DNA of 64,000 bases from Halocaridina rubra (lineage: Eukaryota > Arthropoda > Malacostraca > Decapoda > Atyidae). Under the pieces are notes generated by a model. That model ran no database searches, was not told where the DNA came from, and saw nothing but the letters and a program-made list of their open reading frames with translations. Below, piece by piece: positions 45,556 to 63,567 of this stretch. The translations under genes were made by a program, and so were the position numbers. Where the stretch lies: contig JAXCGZ010005696.1 of the NCBI GenBank assembly GCA_037179515.1, positions 113,501-177,500 on the forward strand, read 5' to 3'. Positions within the stretch are counted from its first letter, which is position 1, and every line of letters starts with the position of its first letter.

Positions 45556-48500
45556 TCATTTTTTACCCCGACCGGGACTCGAACCTAGGACTTATGATTA
45601 CTAAGTCAAGGCGCTACCACTACACCACAGAAGGTTAAAAGGAACCCAACCTTATAGCTTATATCTGCTATACATAGGAATGAACGCATTCTAACTGAAT
45701 GCCACTATGTTCATATTACAGATTCCCCAACCTCACTCGTGGCTTCATTTTAGCATTTAATTCAAATCCCAATCTCATTCGGGCCTTGAAATTATCAAAT
45801 AAGCACATTACATATGTGAAAACATGAATCATTTTTTACCCCGACCGGGACTCGAACCTAGGACTTATGATTACTAAGTCAAGGCGCTACCACTACACCA
45901 CAGAAGGTTAAAAGGAACCCAACCTTATAGCTTATATCTGCTATACATAGGAATGAACGCATTCTAACTGAATGCCACTATGTTCATATTACAGATTCCC
46001 CAACCTCACTCGTGGCTTCATTTTAGCATTTAATTCAAATCCCAATCTCATTCGGGCCTTGAAATTATCAAATAAGCACATTACATATGTGAAAACATGA
46101 ATCATTTTTTACCCCGACCGGGACTCGAACCTAGGACTTATGATTACTAAGTCAAGGCGCTACCACTACACCACAGAAGGTTAAAAGGAACCCAACCTTA
46201 TAGCTTATATCTGCTATACATAGGAATGAACGCATTCTAACTGAATGCCACTATGTTCATATTACAGATTCCCCAACCTCACTCGTGGCTTCATTTTAGC
46301 ATTTAATTCAAATCCCAATCTCATTCGGGCCTTGAAATTATCAAATAAGCACATTACATATGTGAAAACATGAATCATTTTTTACCCCGACCGGGACTCG
46401 AACCTAGGACTTATGATTACTAAGTCAAGGCGCTACCACTACACCACAGAAGGTTAAAAGGAACCCAACCTTATAGCTTATATCTGCTATACATAGGAAT
46501 GAACGCATTCTAACTGAATGCCACTATGTTCATATTACAGATTCCCCAACCTCACTCGTGGCTTCATTTTAGCATTTAATTCAAATCCCAATCTCATTCG
46601 GGCCTTGAAATTATCAAATAAGCACATTACATATGTGAAAACATGAATCATTTTTTACCCCGACCGGGACTCGAACCTAGGACTTATGATTACTAAGTCA
46701 AGGCGCTACCACTACACCACAGAAGGTTAAAAGGAACCCAACCTTATAGCTTATATCTGCTATACATAGGAATGAACGCATTCTAACTGAATGCCACTAT
46801 GTTCATATTACAGATTCCCCAACCTCACTCGTGGCTTCATTTTAGCATTTAATTCAAATCCCAATCTCATTCGGGCCTTGAAATTATCAAATAAGCACAT
46901 TACATATGTGAAAACATGAATCATTTTTTACCCCGACCGGGACTCGAACCTAGGACTTATGATTACTAAGTCAAGGCGCTACCACTACACCACAGAAGGT
47001 TAAAAGGAACCCAACCTTATAGCTTATATCTGCTATACATAGGAATGAACGCATTCTAACTGAATGCCACTATGTTCATATTACAGATTCCCCAACCTCA
47101 CTCGTGGCTTCATTTTAGCATTTAATTCAAATCCCAATCTCATTCGGGCCTTGAAATTATCAAATAAGCACATTACATATGTGAAAACATGAATCATTTT
47201 TTACCCCGACCGGGACTCGAACCTAGGACTTATGATTACTAAGTCAAGGCGCTACCACTACACCACAGAAGGTTAAAAGGAACCCAACCTTATAGCTTAT
47301 ATCTGCTATACATAGGAATGAACGCATTCTAACTGAATGCCACTATGTTCATATTACAGATTCCCCAACCTCACTCGTGGCTTCATTTTAGCATTTAATT
47401 CAAATCCCAATCTCATTCGGGCCTTGAAATTATCAAATAAGCACATTACATATGTGAAAACATGAATCATTTTTTACCCCGACCGGGACTCGAACCTAGG
47501 ACTTATGATTACTAAGTCAAGGCGCTACCACTACACCACAGAAGGTTAAAAGGAACCCAACCTTATAGCTTATATCTGCTATACATAGGAATGAACGCAT
47601 TCTAACTGAATGCCACTATGTTCATATTACAGATTCCCCAACCTCACTCGTGGCTTCATTTTAGCATTTAATTCAAATCCCAATCTCATTCGGGCCTTGA
47701 AATTATCAAATAAGCACATTACATATGTGAAAACATGAATCATTTTTTACCCCGACCGGGACTCGAACCTAGGACTTATGATTACTAAGTCAAGGCGCTA
47801 CCACTACACCACAGAAGGTTAAAAGGAACCCAACCTTATAGCTTATATCTGCTATACATAGGAATGAACGCATTCTAACTGAATGCCACTATGTTCATAT
47901 TACAGATTCCCCAACCTCACTCGTGGCTTCATTTTAGCATTTAATTCAAATCCCAATCTCATTCGGGCCTTGAAATTATCAAATAAGCACATTACATATG
48001 TGAAAACATGAATCATTTTTTACCCCGACCGGGACTCGAACCTAGGACTTATGATTACTAAGTCAAGGCGCTACCACTACACCACAGAAGGTTAAAAGGA
48101 ACCCAACCTTATAGCTTATATCTGCTATACATAGGAATGAACGCATTCTAACTGAATGCCACTATGTTCATATTACAGATTCCCCAACCTCACTCGTGGC
48201 TTCATTTTAGCATTTAATTCAAATCCCAATCTCATTCGGGCCTTGAAATTATCAAATAAGCACATTACATATGTGAAAACATGAATCATTTTTTACCCCG
48301 ACCGGGACTCGAACCTAGGACTTATGATTACTAAGTCAAGGCGCTACCACTACACCACAGAAGGTTAAAAGGAACCCAACCTTATAGCTTATATCTGCTA
48401 TACATAGGAATGAACGCATTCTAACTGAATGCCACTATGTTCATATTACAGATTCCCCAACCTCACTCGTGGCTTCATTTTAGCATTTAATTCAAATCCC

Positions 48501-49101
48501 AATCTCATTCGGGCCTTGAAATTATCAAATAAGCACATTACATATGTGAAAACATGAATCATTTTTTACCCCGACCGGGACTCGAACCTAGGACTTATGA
48601 TTACTAAGTCAAGGCGCTACCACTACACCACAGAAGGTTAAAAGGAACCCAACCTTATAGCTTATATCTGCTATACATAGGAATGAACGCATTCTAACTG
48701 AATGCCACTATGTTCATATTACAGATTCCCCAACCTCACTCGTGGCTTCATTTTAGCATTTAATTCAAATCCCAATCTCATTCGGGCCTTGAAATTATCA
48801 AATAAGCACATTACATATGTGAAAACATGAATCATTTTTTACCCCGACCGGGACTCGAACCTAGGACTTATGATTACTAAGTCAAGGCGCTACCACTACA
48901 CCACAGAAGGTTAAAAGGAACCCAACCTTATAGCTTATATCTGCTATACATAGGAATGAACGCATTCTAACTGAATGCCACTATGTTCATATTACAGATT
49001 CCCCAACCTCACTCGTGGCTTCATTTTAGCATTTAATTCAAATCCCAATCTCATTCGGGCCTTGAAATTATCAAATAAGCACATTACATATGTGAAAACA
49101 T
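45553..49101 (-). repeat. 273-bp tRNA-like satellite, 13 units, minus orientation
   Basis: GAATCATTTTTTACCCCGAC recurs at 45553, 45826, 46099 and every 273 bp to 48829 (13 units), with no differences noticed between units. On the minus strand each unit carries a 72-nt tRNA-like body (the first at 45564-45635), followed by about 200 bp of unrelated sequence. The array starts at a TA tract and ends at the orientation switch at 49101. Confidence 0.95.
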
Positions 49102-51285
<2,184 letters not shown>

Positions 51286-51289
51286 AATT

Positions 51290-51557
51290 ATTTTTACCCC
51301 AACTGGGAGTGTAAGCTAGGACTTATAATTATTAAGCGAAGGCGTTAGCAACTACACCATGGAAGGTTAAAAAGGAAACAGACCTTATAGCTTATATCTG
51401 CTATTGTAGGATTGAACGCATTCTATCTGAATGCCACTATGTTCATATTACAGTTTCCCCAACCTCACTTGTGGTTTTGTTTTCACATTTAATTCAACAC
51501 CAAATCTCATTCGGGACCAACAGTAACCAAATAAGCACATTACATATGTGCTTATTT
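51290..51557 (-). repeat. single diverged satellite monomer
   Basis: Near full-length monomer in minus orientation with many substitutions (for example TACCCCAACTGGGAGTGTAA for TACCCCGACCGGGACTCGAA, which damages the B box). Its end makes a short palindrome (AATAAGCACATTACATATGT GCTTATT) and runs into (TA)n. It is an older, single copy of the amplified unit. Confidence 0.8.
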
Positions 51558-51560
51558 GAT

Positions 51561-51860
<300 letters not shown>

Positions 51861-51904
51861 AATCATTTTAGTAAAAAATCGACCACCTCGGAGGCACTTT
51901 TCCG

Positions 51905-53753
<1,849 letters not shown>

Positions 53754-53808
53754 TGGTATATACTAAGTCTAGTAAGATAGACAATAAAGCTTGTAGTTTT
53801 TCCTTATA

Positions 53809-53814
53809 TTTATT
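53809..53814 (-). terminator. poly(A) signal AATAAA of the protease gene
   Basis: AATAAA on the minus strand, 78 bp after the stop codon at 53892-53894. Confidence 0.6.
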
Positions 53815-53891
53815 TCATTACTGGTACCATTATGCTCCATTAATGACGATACATTACTGTCCAATGAAAGCATTTATGCCATTCCATGCCA

Positions 53892-54074
53892 TTAACCTTT
53901 GGAAATGCTACTTGCATTGATAATGCTCAGTATCCAATCCCTATATTTGGCTATATCCATGTAGATTCCAGGCTTTCCAGGAAGAGCACATCCCTCCCGC
54001 CAAGATATCACTCCTCCTACAACGTAGCGTTGGCTGTTAGGAGACCAGCAATATAAACCCCCACCATTGTCACC
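53892..54074 (-). CDS. serine protease homolog, last exon (Asn in place of catalytic Ser)
   Basis: Begins after the acceptor TTACAACAG and runs 60 codons to TAA: GDNGGGLYCWSPNSQRYVVG, then GVISWREGCALPGKPGIYMD IAKYRDWILSIINA. This is the C-terminal part of a chymotrypsin-fold (S1) protease: the oxyanion/Ser195 loop, the GVISW strand, the GCALPGKPGIY Cys-Pro motif and the final DWI helix. Active members have GDSGGPL. Here Ser195 is Asn (AAT, one G to A step from AGT) and Pro is Gly, so peptide-bond hydrolysis is not expected. Secreted protease homologs of this kind act as cofactors or binding proteins in arthropod immunity. Which role applies here is unknown. Confidence 0.8.
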   Translation of the reverse strand, partial: GDNGGGLYCWSPNSQRYVVGGVISWREGCALPGKPGIYMDIAKYRDWILSIINASSISKG

Positions 54075-54888
<814 letters not shown>

Positions 54889-55067
54889 TACACAAGATCC
54901 AATTCCTCCACCAATATCCCCAGCGCAAAGAGCATTAACGTCGGGTGCTGTACTATAGGCAGTTTCACATTCTTCAGAAGGTAAGAGGGGAACTGATGTA
55001 TACCGCAAGGTTGTGGCTCCAGGGAGTCCTTCTGCAATGATTCCCCATCCCGCTTCCTCACATGGCC
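54889..55067 (-). CDS. serine protease homolog, middle exon
   Basis: Two bases plus 59 codons between the acceptor TTTCTTAG and donor GTAAGTAA. The peptide PCEEAGWGIIAEGLPGATTL, then RYTSVPLLPSEECETAYSTA and PDVNALCAGDIGGGIGSCV, follows the S1 pattern (C-x-x-x-GWG, VP-x-x-x-x-x-C, LCAG, G-x-x-SC). The residue at the S1-pocket base (usually Asp in trypsins, before SC) is Gly here. The phase joins exactly to both neighbours: 1+2 upstream, 0 downstream (…GSCV-GDNGG…). Confidence 0.8.
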
Positions 55068-55267
55068 CTAAGAAATTAATGATTCTATATTTATTCACTA
55101 TTCACACTCCAGTTAAGTCTGTTTTGCTGGGAATGTAAGACCTACGTGAAAGAAAGTCCTTAAATGAGCCAACAGGCTGTCCTATCTTATTTAATTCTCC
55201 AGAAATTAGTGAAAATTTATTATTTTGCATTGCTGGTCAAATATTTCCTATGCTCAGTGTGTGTATT

Positions 55268-55457
55268 TAACTAATTGCTCTTACGAGAAAGAGCCCAATG
55301 CTCGTAACTTCCCAACGACTTATCGGTTCCATCTTTATAGTAAATGATACTAATCATATTTGTCCTTAAAAGTATGGACAAAGCAATGCAGTTAGCATTT
55401 ACTGCATCCTCGCTTAGCGAATTCCAGTCATCAAGTATTGCTACACATTAAAGTGGC
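55268..55457 (-). mobile_element. old CR1-like LINE family 1 3' fragment in an intron
   Basis: Diverged 3' end (TTACGAGAAAGAGCCCAATG CTCGTAACTTCCC... CTCGCTTAGCGAATTCC) of the same LINE family, within about 10 bp of the donor at 55461-55466. It has more substitutions than any other copy seen here. Confidence 0.7.
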
Positions 55458-55466
55458 ATTGCTTAC

Positions 55467-55582
55467 CCACGATGGCATCAATTCCTTCAATGGGAAGTGG
55501 AGCTATGCTGGTGTAATTGTCAGTTACCGCTGGCGTAGATAAGTGTATAAGCCCAACATCATTCCGGTAAGGAGTGGCCCAG
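55467..55582 (-). CDS. serine protease homolog, exon with catalytic-Asp region
   Basis: One base plus 38 codons and one base, after the acceptor TATTTCTAG and before the donor GTAAGC. WATPYRNDVGLIHLSTPAVT DNYTSIAPLPIEGIDAIVG matches the S1 segment around Asp102 (usually NDIALIKL), which is retained here as NDVGLIHL. The exon with the His57 loop, propeptide and signal peptide is not found to the right. It may lie beyond the TA and LINE-rich DNA or outside the window. Confidence 0.8.
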
Positions 55583-56399
<817 letters not shown>

Positions 56400-56401
56400 G
56401 A

Positions 56402-56632
56402 GCACAAAGCTCGTATCTTCCCGTCTCGTGATTGGTTCAATTTTGTACTTAGTGATACTTATCATACCTGTCTTTAAAACTATGAAATGCTATCTCAATT
56501 CATAGTTTTAAAGACAGGTATGATAAGTATTACTAAGTACAAAAATGAAACAGATGAGGAGACAGGAAGATAAGAGCTTTGGGCTCTTTCCCGTAAGCAC
56601 AATTAGGTAATCACATTTAGATAATCACACAC
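56402..56632. mobile_element. palindrome of two LINE family 1 3' ends
   Basis: 56402-56486 (minus orientation) and 56499-56583 (plus orientation) are inverted copies of the last coding bases and 3' UTR, separated by 12 bp. The right arm continues to the normal end AATTAGGTAATCAC and then (CA)n. Confidence 0.8.
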
Positions 56633-56645
56633 ACACACACACACA

Positions 56646-58013
56646 TCTTCAAAAAGGGAAGGAGGGATACGGCTCTGAACTATAGACCAGTTTCCTTGAC
56701 CAGCATAGTTTGCAAAGTTATGGAGAAACTAATAAGGAAACATATCTCTCTTCACTTGGAATCCTTCAACTCTTTGTCAGTAAGGCAACATGGCTTCAGA
56801 GAAGGTAGATCAACAGTAACAAACTTATTAGAATTTTATGATGAGGTAAGCTGAATCTTACAGGAAAGAGAGGGCTTGGCAGATTGCATATTCCTAGACT
56901 CCCAGATCTACATGGGAGACTTATTAGGAAGCTGCAAGCAATGGATAGAATAGGTGGAAATGTTTTGGAATGGATAAAAACTTACTTAGAAGGAAGGTAA
57001 CAGAGGGTTAGAGCAAGACACTCAGTGTCTGAATGGAGAAGAGTTAGTAGTGGAGTTCCACAGGGTTCAGTTTTAGGGCCACTTTTGTTCCTTGTATATG
57101 TAAATGACCTACCAGAGTCTGTAAATTCATTCATGAATATGTTTGCAGATGATGCAAAGATTGTGAAGAAAGTAAACAACGAGAACAATGGTAGAGAACT
57201 TCAGGAGGATGTAAATAATCTGCATGAGTGGTTAGAAAAGTGGCTAATGAAATTCAATGCTTCAAAATGTAAGGTAATGAGAATGGGTATAAGTGCAAGA
57301 AGGCCCAAGCTTGACTACTCGGTGGCTGGAGTACAACTTCAAGCGACAGAAAATGAGAGAGATTTAGGAGTAAACATACTGGCAGATTTGTCTCCAGAAA
57401 TACATATAAATGACATAGTAAGGGCAGCATATGCATTCTTATCAAATGTAAGGGTAGTTTTCAGGTACATGGACAAGGAAATGTTCAGAAATATTTATGT
57501 AACCTATGTGAGGCCAAAACTCGAATATGCAGCCCCCTTTTGGAATCCACACTTGAAAAAGCACATAGCTAAGCTTGAAAAAAGTTCAAAGACATGCCAC
57601 GAAACTGGTGCCATAAATACGTAATCTCAGTTATGATGAGATGCTGCGGGAATTAGACTTACCATCACTCGAAGGTAGAAGATTGAGGGGGGATATGGTG
57701 ACAGTCTTTAAATTCCTTCATGGTTATGATAGAGTGCATAGGGATCGATATTTTGATATTGCTGGCTCTAGAACTAGAGGTCATAATTTGAAGCTTCGTA
57801 AGAAAACTTCTTTGCAGGATGTAAGGAAATACTTTTTCAGTGTAAGAGTAGTTGATAATTGGAATTGGCTAAGTGAGGAGGTAGTTAATGATATCTCAAG
57901 CCATAGTTTTAAGGACAGGCATTATAAGTATCACTAAGTAGAAAATGGAACCGATGAGGAGACGGGAAGATACGAGCTTTGGGCTCTTTCCTGTAAACAA
58001 AATTAGGTAAGTA
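56646..58013 (+). pseudogene. CR1-like LINE family 1, copy G
   Basis: 5'-truncated just before the RT core (starts CTTCAAAAAGGGAAGG after a CA run). A deletion at about 56900 removes the LDFQKAFDTV region with the first catalytic Asp. The later part (SGVPQGSVLGPL, FADD, KCKVMRMG) is readable at 57025-57590, then one extra A in GAAAAAAGTTC shifts the frame. The C-terminal piece continues at 57641-57937. The 3' end reads AATTAGGTAAGTAC. Not functional. Confidence 0.85.
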
Positions 58014-58017
58014 CACA

Positions 58018-61000
58018 CAAGGGAAGGAAAGCCGAGACCAACAAAAGTAACCTTTGAGAGAGGGGAAACATGTAGGGATATATTGTTGAGAAATTAAAAG
58101 TCTTAAAGACCTTCATGAATTCAAAGAGGTGTTCATTAGACAATACAGAACACAGGAAGAGATGGGAAAGATAAAAAACTTGTTGCAAGAGGCAAAAAGG
58201 TTAAATGAGGAAAGAAATGAAGAAGAGAAGAAAAATTTTCATTTCAGAGTTCTTCCAGACAAAGAGGAGATAAAGAAGATACTGACAGAAGATCAGGGGA
58301 TGGGGCCTCATTAAGATTGTTATACACAAATGCTGATGGGTTAGCTGGTAAGGCAGTAGAATTAAAAGATAGGATTCACAATAGGAAGGCAGATATAGTA
58401 GCAATTACAGAGACTAAGTTGAGTGAGGACTTAACCAGTGTCACAGTTTTTCCTAAGGGCTTCAGAATATTAAGGGTTAAAAGATCTGAGAGGACTGGTG
58501 GAGGGATAGCACTGCTCATAAGTGAAAGGATTCAAGTTGAAGAAATAAACTTGCCTATAGAAAGTGTGTTCAATGAATTTCTTGTTGCTCGCATAAATAC
58601 TGGGTCAGAGAGCATTATAATAACTGTTGTATATAACCCACCAAGGAACCAGAATAGGCTAGAAGTTTATGAGGAGAGGCATATAGGTACTATTGAAGTC
58701 ATAAACTCAGTTGTTAACATGGCACGGGAGATAAAATGTAGGATTTTGATTATTGGAGATTTTAATCATAAAGAGATAGATTGGATAAATCTTGACCCAC
58801 ACAGTGGTGAGGACTCATTCGGGGCAAGATTCCAAGATTACGTACAAGGGGAATTTCCTACACCAACATGTAATGGAACCAATGATTACCAGGGGTGGGG
58901 ATGAGCCATCACTACTTGATCTAGTATTCACAGATAATGTGTTGGATACTGAAAAAAATTGAGTATGAACCACCAATTGGAAAGAGTGACCACTGTGTGT
59001 TGTTGATGGAGTATATCATTGAAGATATTCTGCCTGAGAGTAGAGGCACTGAGGACATGAGGAGGAACTATCCGAAAGGAGATTACATCAAAATGAATGA
59101 GCGTTTTGCAGTTATTGACTGGAGAACCTTATTTTACAACAAATCTGTACAAGAAATGTATGACATCTTTTGTGAGAAATATGGGAAGATAGTAGATTGC
59201 TGCATACCTCTCACCAAAGTAGATGTAATTCATACCAGAGCGAAATGGTTCGATAATGAGTGTAAATGAGCTAAGGAGTGGAGAGACAAATGCTGGAAAA
59301 GGTATAGGAGGAGAAATAACATAAATGCCTGGTAAACCAACAAATGAGCAAGAAATGACTACCTAAGTAAAAGAAGAGAGGCAGAGAGAGACTATGAGAG
59401 GGACATCACCAGGAAGGCTAAAGAAAATCCCAAGCTTTTCCACAGCTTTATCAGAGGAAAACTGAAGGTAAAAGAACAGGTTTTAAGGCTTAAGAGAGCG
59501 GATGGAAGCATCACTGAGACGGATGAAGAGATCTGCAATAAATTGAAAAAGGAATTTCAGTCAGTATTTACAGTAGAAAATACCCCACCCCCTCAGATTG
59601 CAGCGATAGAAGCTCAAGGGCCGGTATTAGAGAACATCAACCTTACAGCCACAGAGGTATGCAAAGTGCTGATTGAGTTAGATGTTCAAAAAGCTACAGG
59701 TCCTGATGACATATCCCCTCATGTACTTAAGAAATGCGCAAGCTCAATATCAGTGGCACTAAGTATCATATTTAAAAAGTCACTGGAGTCAGGGGAGATT
59801 CCAAGATGCTGGAAACAAGCAAATGTGATACCTATCTTCAAAAAGGGAAGGAGGGATACGGCTTTGAACTATAGACCAGTTTCCTTGACCAGCATAGTTT
59901 GCAAAGTTATGGAGAAACTAATAAGGAAACATATCTCTCTTCACTTGGAATCCTTCAACTTTTTGTCAGTGAGGCAACATGGCTTCAGAGAAGGTAGATC
60001 AACAATAACAAACTTAATAGAATTTTATTATGAGGTAAGCCGAATCTTACAGGAAAGAGAGGGCAGGGCAGATTGCACATTCCTAGACTTCCAGAAAGTG
60101 TTTGACACTATTCCACATGGGAGACTTATTAGGAAACTGCAATCAATGGCTAGAACAGGTGGAAATGTCTGGAAATGGATAAAAACCTTACTTAGAAGGA
60201 AGGGAACAGAGGGTTAGAGTAAGACACTCAATGTTTGAATGGAGAAGAGTTAGTAGTGGAGTTCCACAGGGTTCAGTTTTAGGGCCACTTTTGTTAGTTG
60301 TATATGTATATGACCTACCAGAGTCTGTAAATTCATTCATGAATATGTTTGCAGATGATGCAAAGATTGTGAATAAAGTAGGAAACGAGAACAATGGTAG
60401 AGAACTTCAGAAAGATCTAAATAGTCTGCAAGATTGGTCTAAAAAGTGGCTAATTAAATTCAATGCTTCAAAATGTAAGGTAATGAGAATGGGTATAAGT
60501 GCAAGAAGGCCCAAGTTTGACTACTCGGTGGCTGGAGTACAACTTCAAGAAACAGAAAATGAGAGAGATCTAGGAGTAAACATACTAGCAGATTTGTCTC
60601 CAGAAATACATATAAATGGCATAGTGAGGGCAGCATATGCATTCTTATCAAATGTAAGGGTAGCCTTCAGGCACATGGACAAGGAAATGTTCAGAAATAT
60701 TTATGTAACCTATGTGAGGCCGAAACTCAACTATGCAGCCCCCTTTTGGAATCTGCGCTTGAAAAAGCACATTGCTAAGCTTGAAAAAGCTCAAAAACAT
60801 GCCACGAAACTGGTGCCAGAAATACGCAATCTCAGTTATGATGAGAGGCTGAGGGAATTAGACTTACCATCACTCAAAGCTAGAAGATTGAGGGGGGGGG
60901 ATATGGTGACAGTCTTTAAATTTCTTCATGGTTATGATAGAGTGGATAGGGATCGATATTTTGATATGGCAGGCTCTAGAACTAGAAGTCATAGTTTTAA

Positions 61001-61232
61001 GCTTCATAAGAAATCTTCTTTGCAGGATGTAAGGAAATACTTTTTCAGTGTAAGAGTAGTTGATAATTGGATTTGGCTAAGCGAGGAGGTAGTTAATGCT
61101 ATCTCAATCAATAGTTTTAAGGACAGGTATGATAAGTATCACTAAGTAGAAAATGGAACCGATGAGGAGACGGGAAGATACGAGCATTGGGCTCTTTCCC
61201 GTAAACACAATTAGGTAATCACAATTAGTAAT
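58018..61232 (+). pseudogene. CR1-like LINE family 1, copy H (near full ORF2)
   Basis: Starts in ORF1 (GGGAAGGAAAGCCGAGACC) with the ORF1 end at 58129-58314. ORF2 is in pieces: endonuclease 58317-58904 (ITETKLSE, GDFN), a small deletion/frameshift at about 58880-58936, SDH at about 58988, an AAA to TGA-type stop at about 59267-59269, a linker, RT 59543-60217 (LDFQKVFDTIPHGR), a frameshift at about 60190-60230, then FADD (about 60351) and the C-terminal domain to 61145. The 3' end AATTAGGTAATCACAATTAG passes into CA. It is a useful second full-length comparison for copy E. Confidence 0.85.
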
Positions 61233-61301
61233 CACACACACATGAATTACACCTGCTACAAAAAAAACAAGAAATGATTACCAATTTAGTAATCGCACAC
61301 A

Positions 61302-61543
61302 CGGCTAGAGGTCATAGTATGAAGATTCGTAAGAAAACTTTTCAGGATGTAAGGAAATACTTTTTCAGTGTAAGAATAGTTGATAATTGGAATTTGCTAA
61401 GCGAGGAGGGAGTTAATGCTATCTCAATCCATAGTTTTAAGGACAGGTATGATAAGTATCACTAAGTACAAAATGGAACCGATCAGGAGCGGGAAGATGC
61501 GAGCTTTGGGCTCTATCCCGTAAAAAACAATTAGGTAATCACG
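61302..61543 (+). pseudogene. CR1-like LINE family 1, short copy I
   Basis: 3' fragment from GGCTAGAGGTCATAG to AATTAGGTAATCAC, with the last 46 or so codons (KKTFQDVRKYFFSVRIVDNW ...) and stop. It lies about 70 bp after copy H and was a separate, strongly 5'-truncated insertion. Confidence 0.8.
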
Positions 61544-62084
61544 TTGGGCATTAGAACACACACAGTCAGTATCTCCTAAATTTTTCCTTGTGTTTTTGAG
61601 TGACTAAGACTTAAGTATAAAGCATAAAAAAAATTTCCCTAAATAAGAAATTCTGCAGAGTATTGCGAGTAAAAAAATTATATATGTTGTATAACGAGAC
61701 TGTGCAAAATATTAAATGAAAAAATTGAGAACATTTCTGTGAAGGGAAAGAGAAGAAGCTGTCCTGTTCTGCTTTGAAGAAAGTTTAGAAGAGTTGCCAG
61801 AGGTGAAGCCATCACATCACATTGCCTAATTTTTTGTGTAAATTGGGGAGAGCTCTTACAGCCGTTTACCTGATCCTGTGGTTCCATATATTATTAAAAT
61901 CAGTATCCTTCCCATTTATATTAATTTGATAGTTAGTTTGATACACGAAATAATTGAATAATTAAATAAATACCGCAAATACTCTTGTCAATAGTACTGA
62001 GTTAAGTTGCCAAGTAGCACAGCTGTCCTATTTTTCTTCAGTTTTTTCTTTTCTCTTAGCTTTCTCTTTTATTATTTTTTATTT

Positions 62085-62089
<5 letters not shown>
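61544..62089. other. no recognised feature
   Basis: AT-rich sequence with no exon, repeat match in the window or RNA gene noticed. Confidence 0.4.

Positions 62090-62153
<64 letters not shown>
62090..62153. repeat. (TA)n microsatellite
   Basis: Short TA run. Confidence 0.95.
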
Positions 62154-62159
<6 letters not shown>

Positions 62160-62505
62160 ATGAGTTAAATGTAAAGTCTGATTCTGTGATAACATACCTT
62201 GGTTAGTAAGTGAGTTTATCAGTTAAGAAGAATATATAGCTGAAACAGGTGGGTGTCTCCTCAGATACAAATTCGAATTTTCCTTCTAGTACACTTTTGT
62301 TTTTGGTTGCTTTTTTCTTTTTTCCCCTCAAATTACCAAAGTCAAATTTTTAAGTTAGGATGTGTGTCACCAGAAAAGAGATAAATTGAGTAACTAAATA
62401 GCACTTATATGAAGATATAAAAATTCTGTGTGAAGCTTAAATAAAAGTTTTTCTCTCTTTTTTTTTCTTTTTCTTCTTCTTTCTATATTCTGTGAAAAGG
62501 AAAAC
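62154..62505. other. unassigned; possibly 5' UTR of the right-edge LINE
   Basis: AT- and pyrimidine-rich sequence (TTTTTCTTTTTCTTCTTC near 62460-62482) before the ORF1 start. No other copy in the window extends this far 5', so the LINE's own start cannot be placed. Confidence 0.35.
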
Positions 62506-63555
62506 ATGAAAATGAGGCCATCTCTGTCCCAAACCTCTCCCACCCATGGGTCGGGGATGGATGATAGAGGATCTCCATGGGATGTAGCAGCAGGAGGAGG
62601 GGTAGCTATTAGGAGATTAAAAAAGAAAATCAAGGATTTAGAGGCAATGGTGATGATAATGGTGATAGCCTTTATGATAAAATTCGGAGTACGGATAGAG
62701 AAATGAAAGAGAAAGAAACACTCAGAGAGGAAATAAGACTTTTGGAGGAAGCGAATAAAGCACAAGGGCAGGAGAGAAAGGAACTAGAAAAATGAATAAA
62801 GAAGCTGGCGGGGGAAAAGAGTGAACTAGAAACCAGAATTTCTAAACAAGAAGATATTAACAAACAGCTGAATGACAACCAAAATAAATTAAATGCTAGT
62901 TCACTGCTCTCTTCTGAGAGAGACGAGATTGCAGCTTGGAATGTTCATATTAAGGAAATCATCGAACAGTTCAGAAAAGAGCTTCAGGAGCTGAATACGG
63001 AACATGATGCCATGAAAACTGTTGACTATAAAGCAACAGTAATAAAAAATTACGAAAGACGTTGTGATGGAAAGGGCAAATCCAATGATTAAACAGGCAC
63101 TTGATAAAGAGAAGACAGTGGTAATCTCAGGCATAGGCGAATCCCAGGAGCCAACATGGCAGGGGAGACTTGAAGAAAATAAAGCTAGGGTTGTAGACCT
63201 GATAAGAAAGCTTGGAGTAGTTAGTGGTCCTGAGGATATTCTAAGCATTCACCAATTAGGCAATTATTAGAGGGAGGGAAAGCAGAGGCCAACAAAAGTA
63301 TCCTTTGAGAGAAGAGAAATATGTAGAGAAATATTGATGAGGAAAAATAAATCTAAAAGATCATCAAGAACTCAAAGAAGTGTTCATTAGATGATACAGA
63401 ACACAGAAAGAGATAGGAAAGATAGAAAACTTATTGCAAGAGGCAAGAAGGTTAAATAAGGAAAGAAATTAAGAAGAGAAGAAAAATTTTCATTTCAGAG
63501 TTCTTCCAGACAAAGGGGTGCTAAAGAAGATAATGACAGAAGATCAGGGGATGGG
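62506..63555 (+). pseudogene. LINE ORF1, longest copy (coiled coil + RRM-like), broken
   Basis: Shows ORF1 sequence not present in other copies. The likely start ATG is at 62506 (MKMRPSLSQTSPTHGSGMDD...), with a Gly-rich stretch, then IRRLKKKIKDLEA. After a frameshift near 62650 comes a long coiled coil (KETLREEIRLLEEANKAQGQ, ERKELEK, GEKSELETRISKQEDINKQL). The RRM-like core follows (63064-63270: [36 protein letters not shown]), then the C-terminal helix. Stops at about 62794 and 63268 and a deletion/frameshift at about 63020-63060 disable it. The coiled coil plus RRM order matches RNA-binding ORF1 proteins of L1- and CR1-type LINEs. Confidence 0.7.
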
Positions 63556-63567
63556 GCCTTATTAAGA

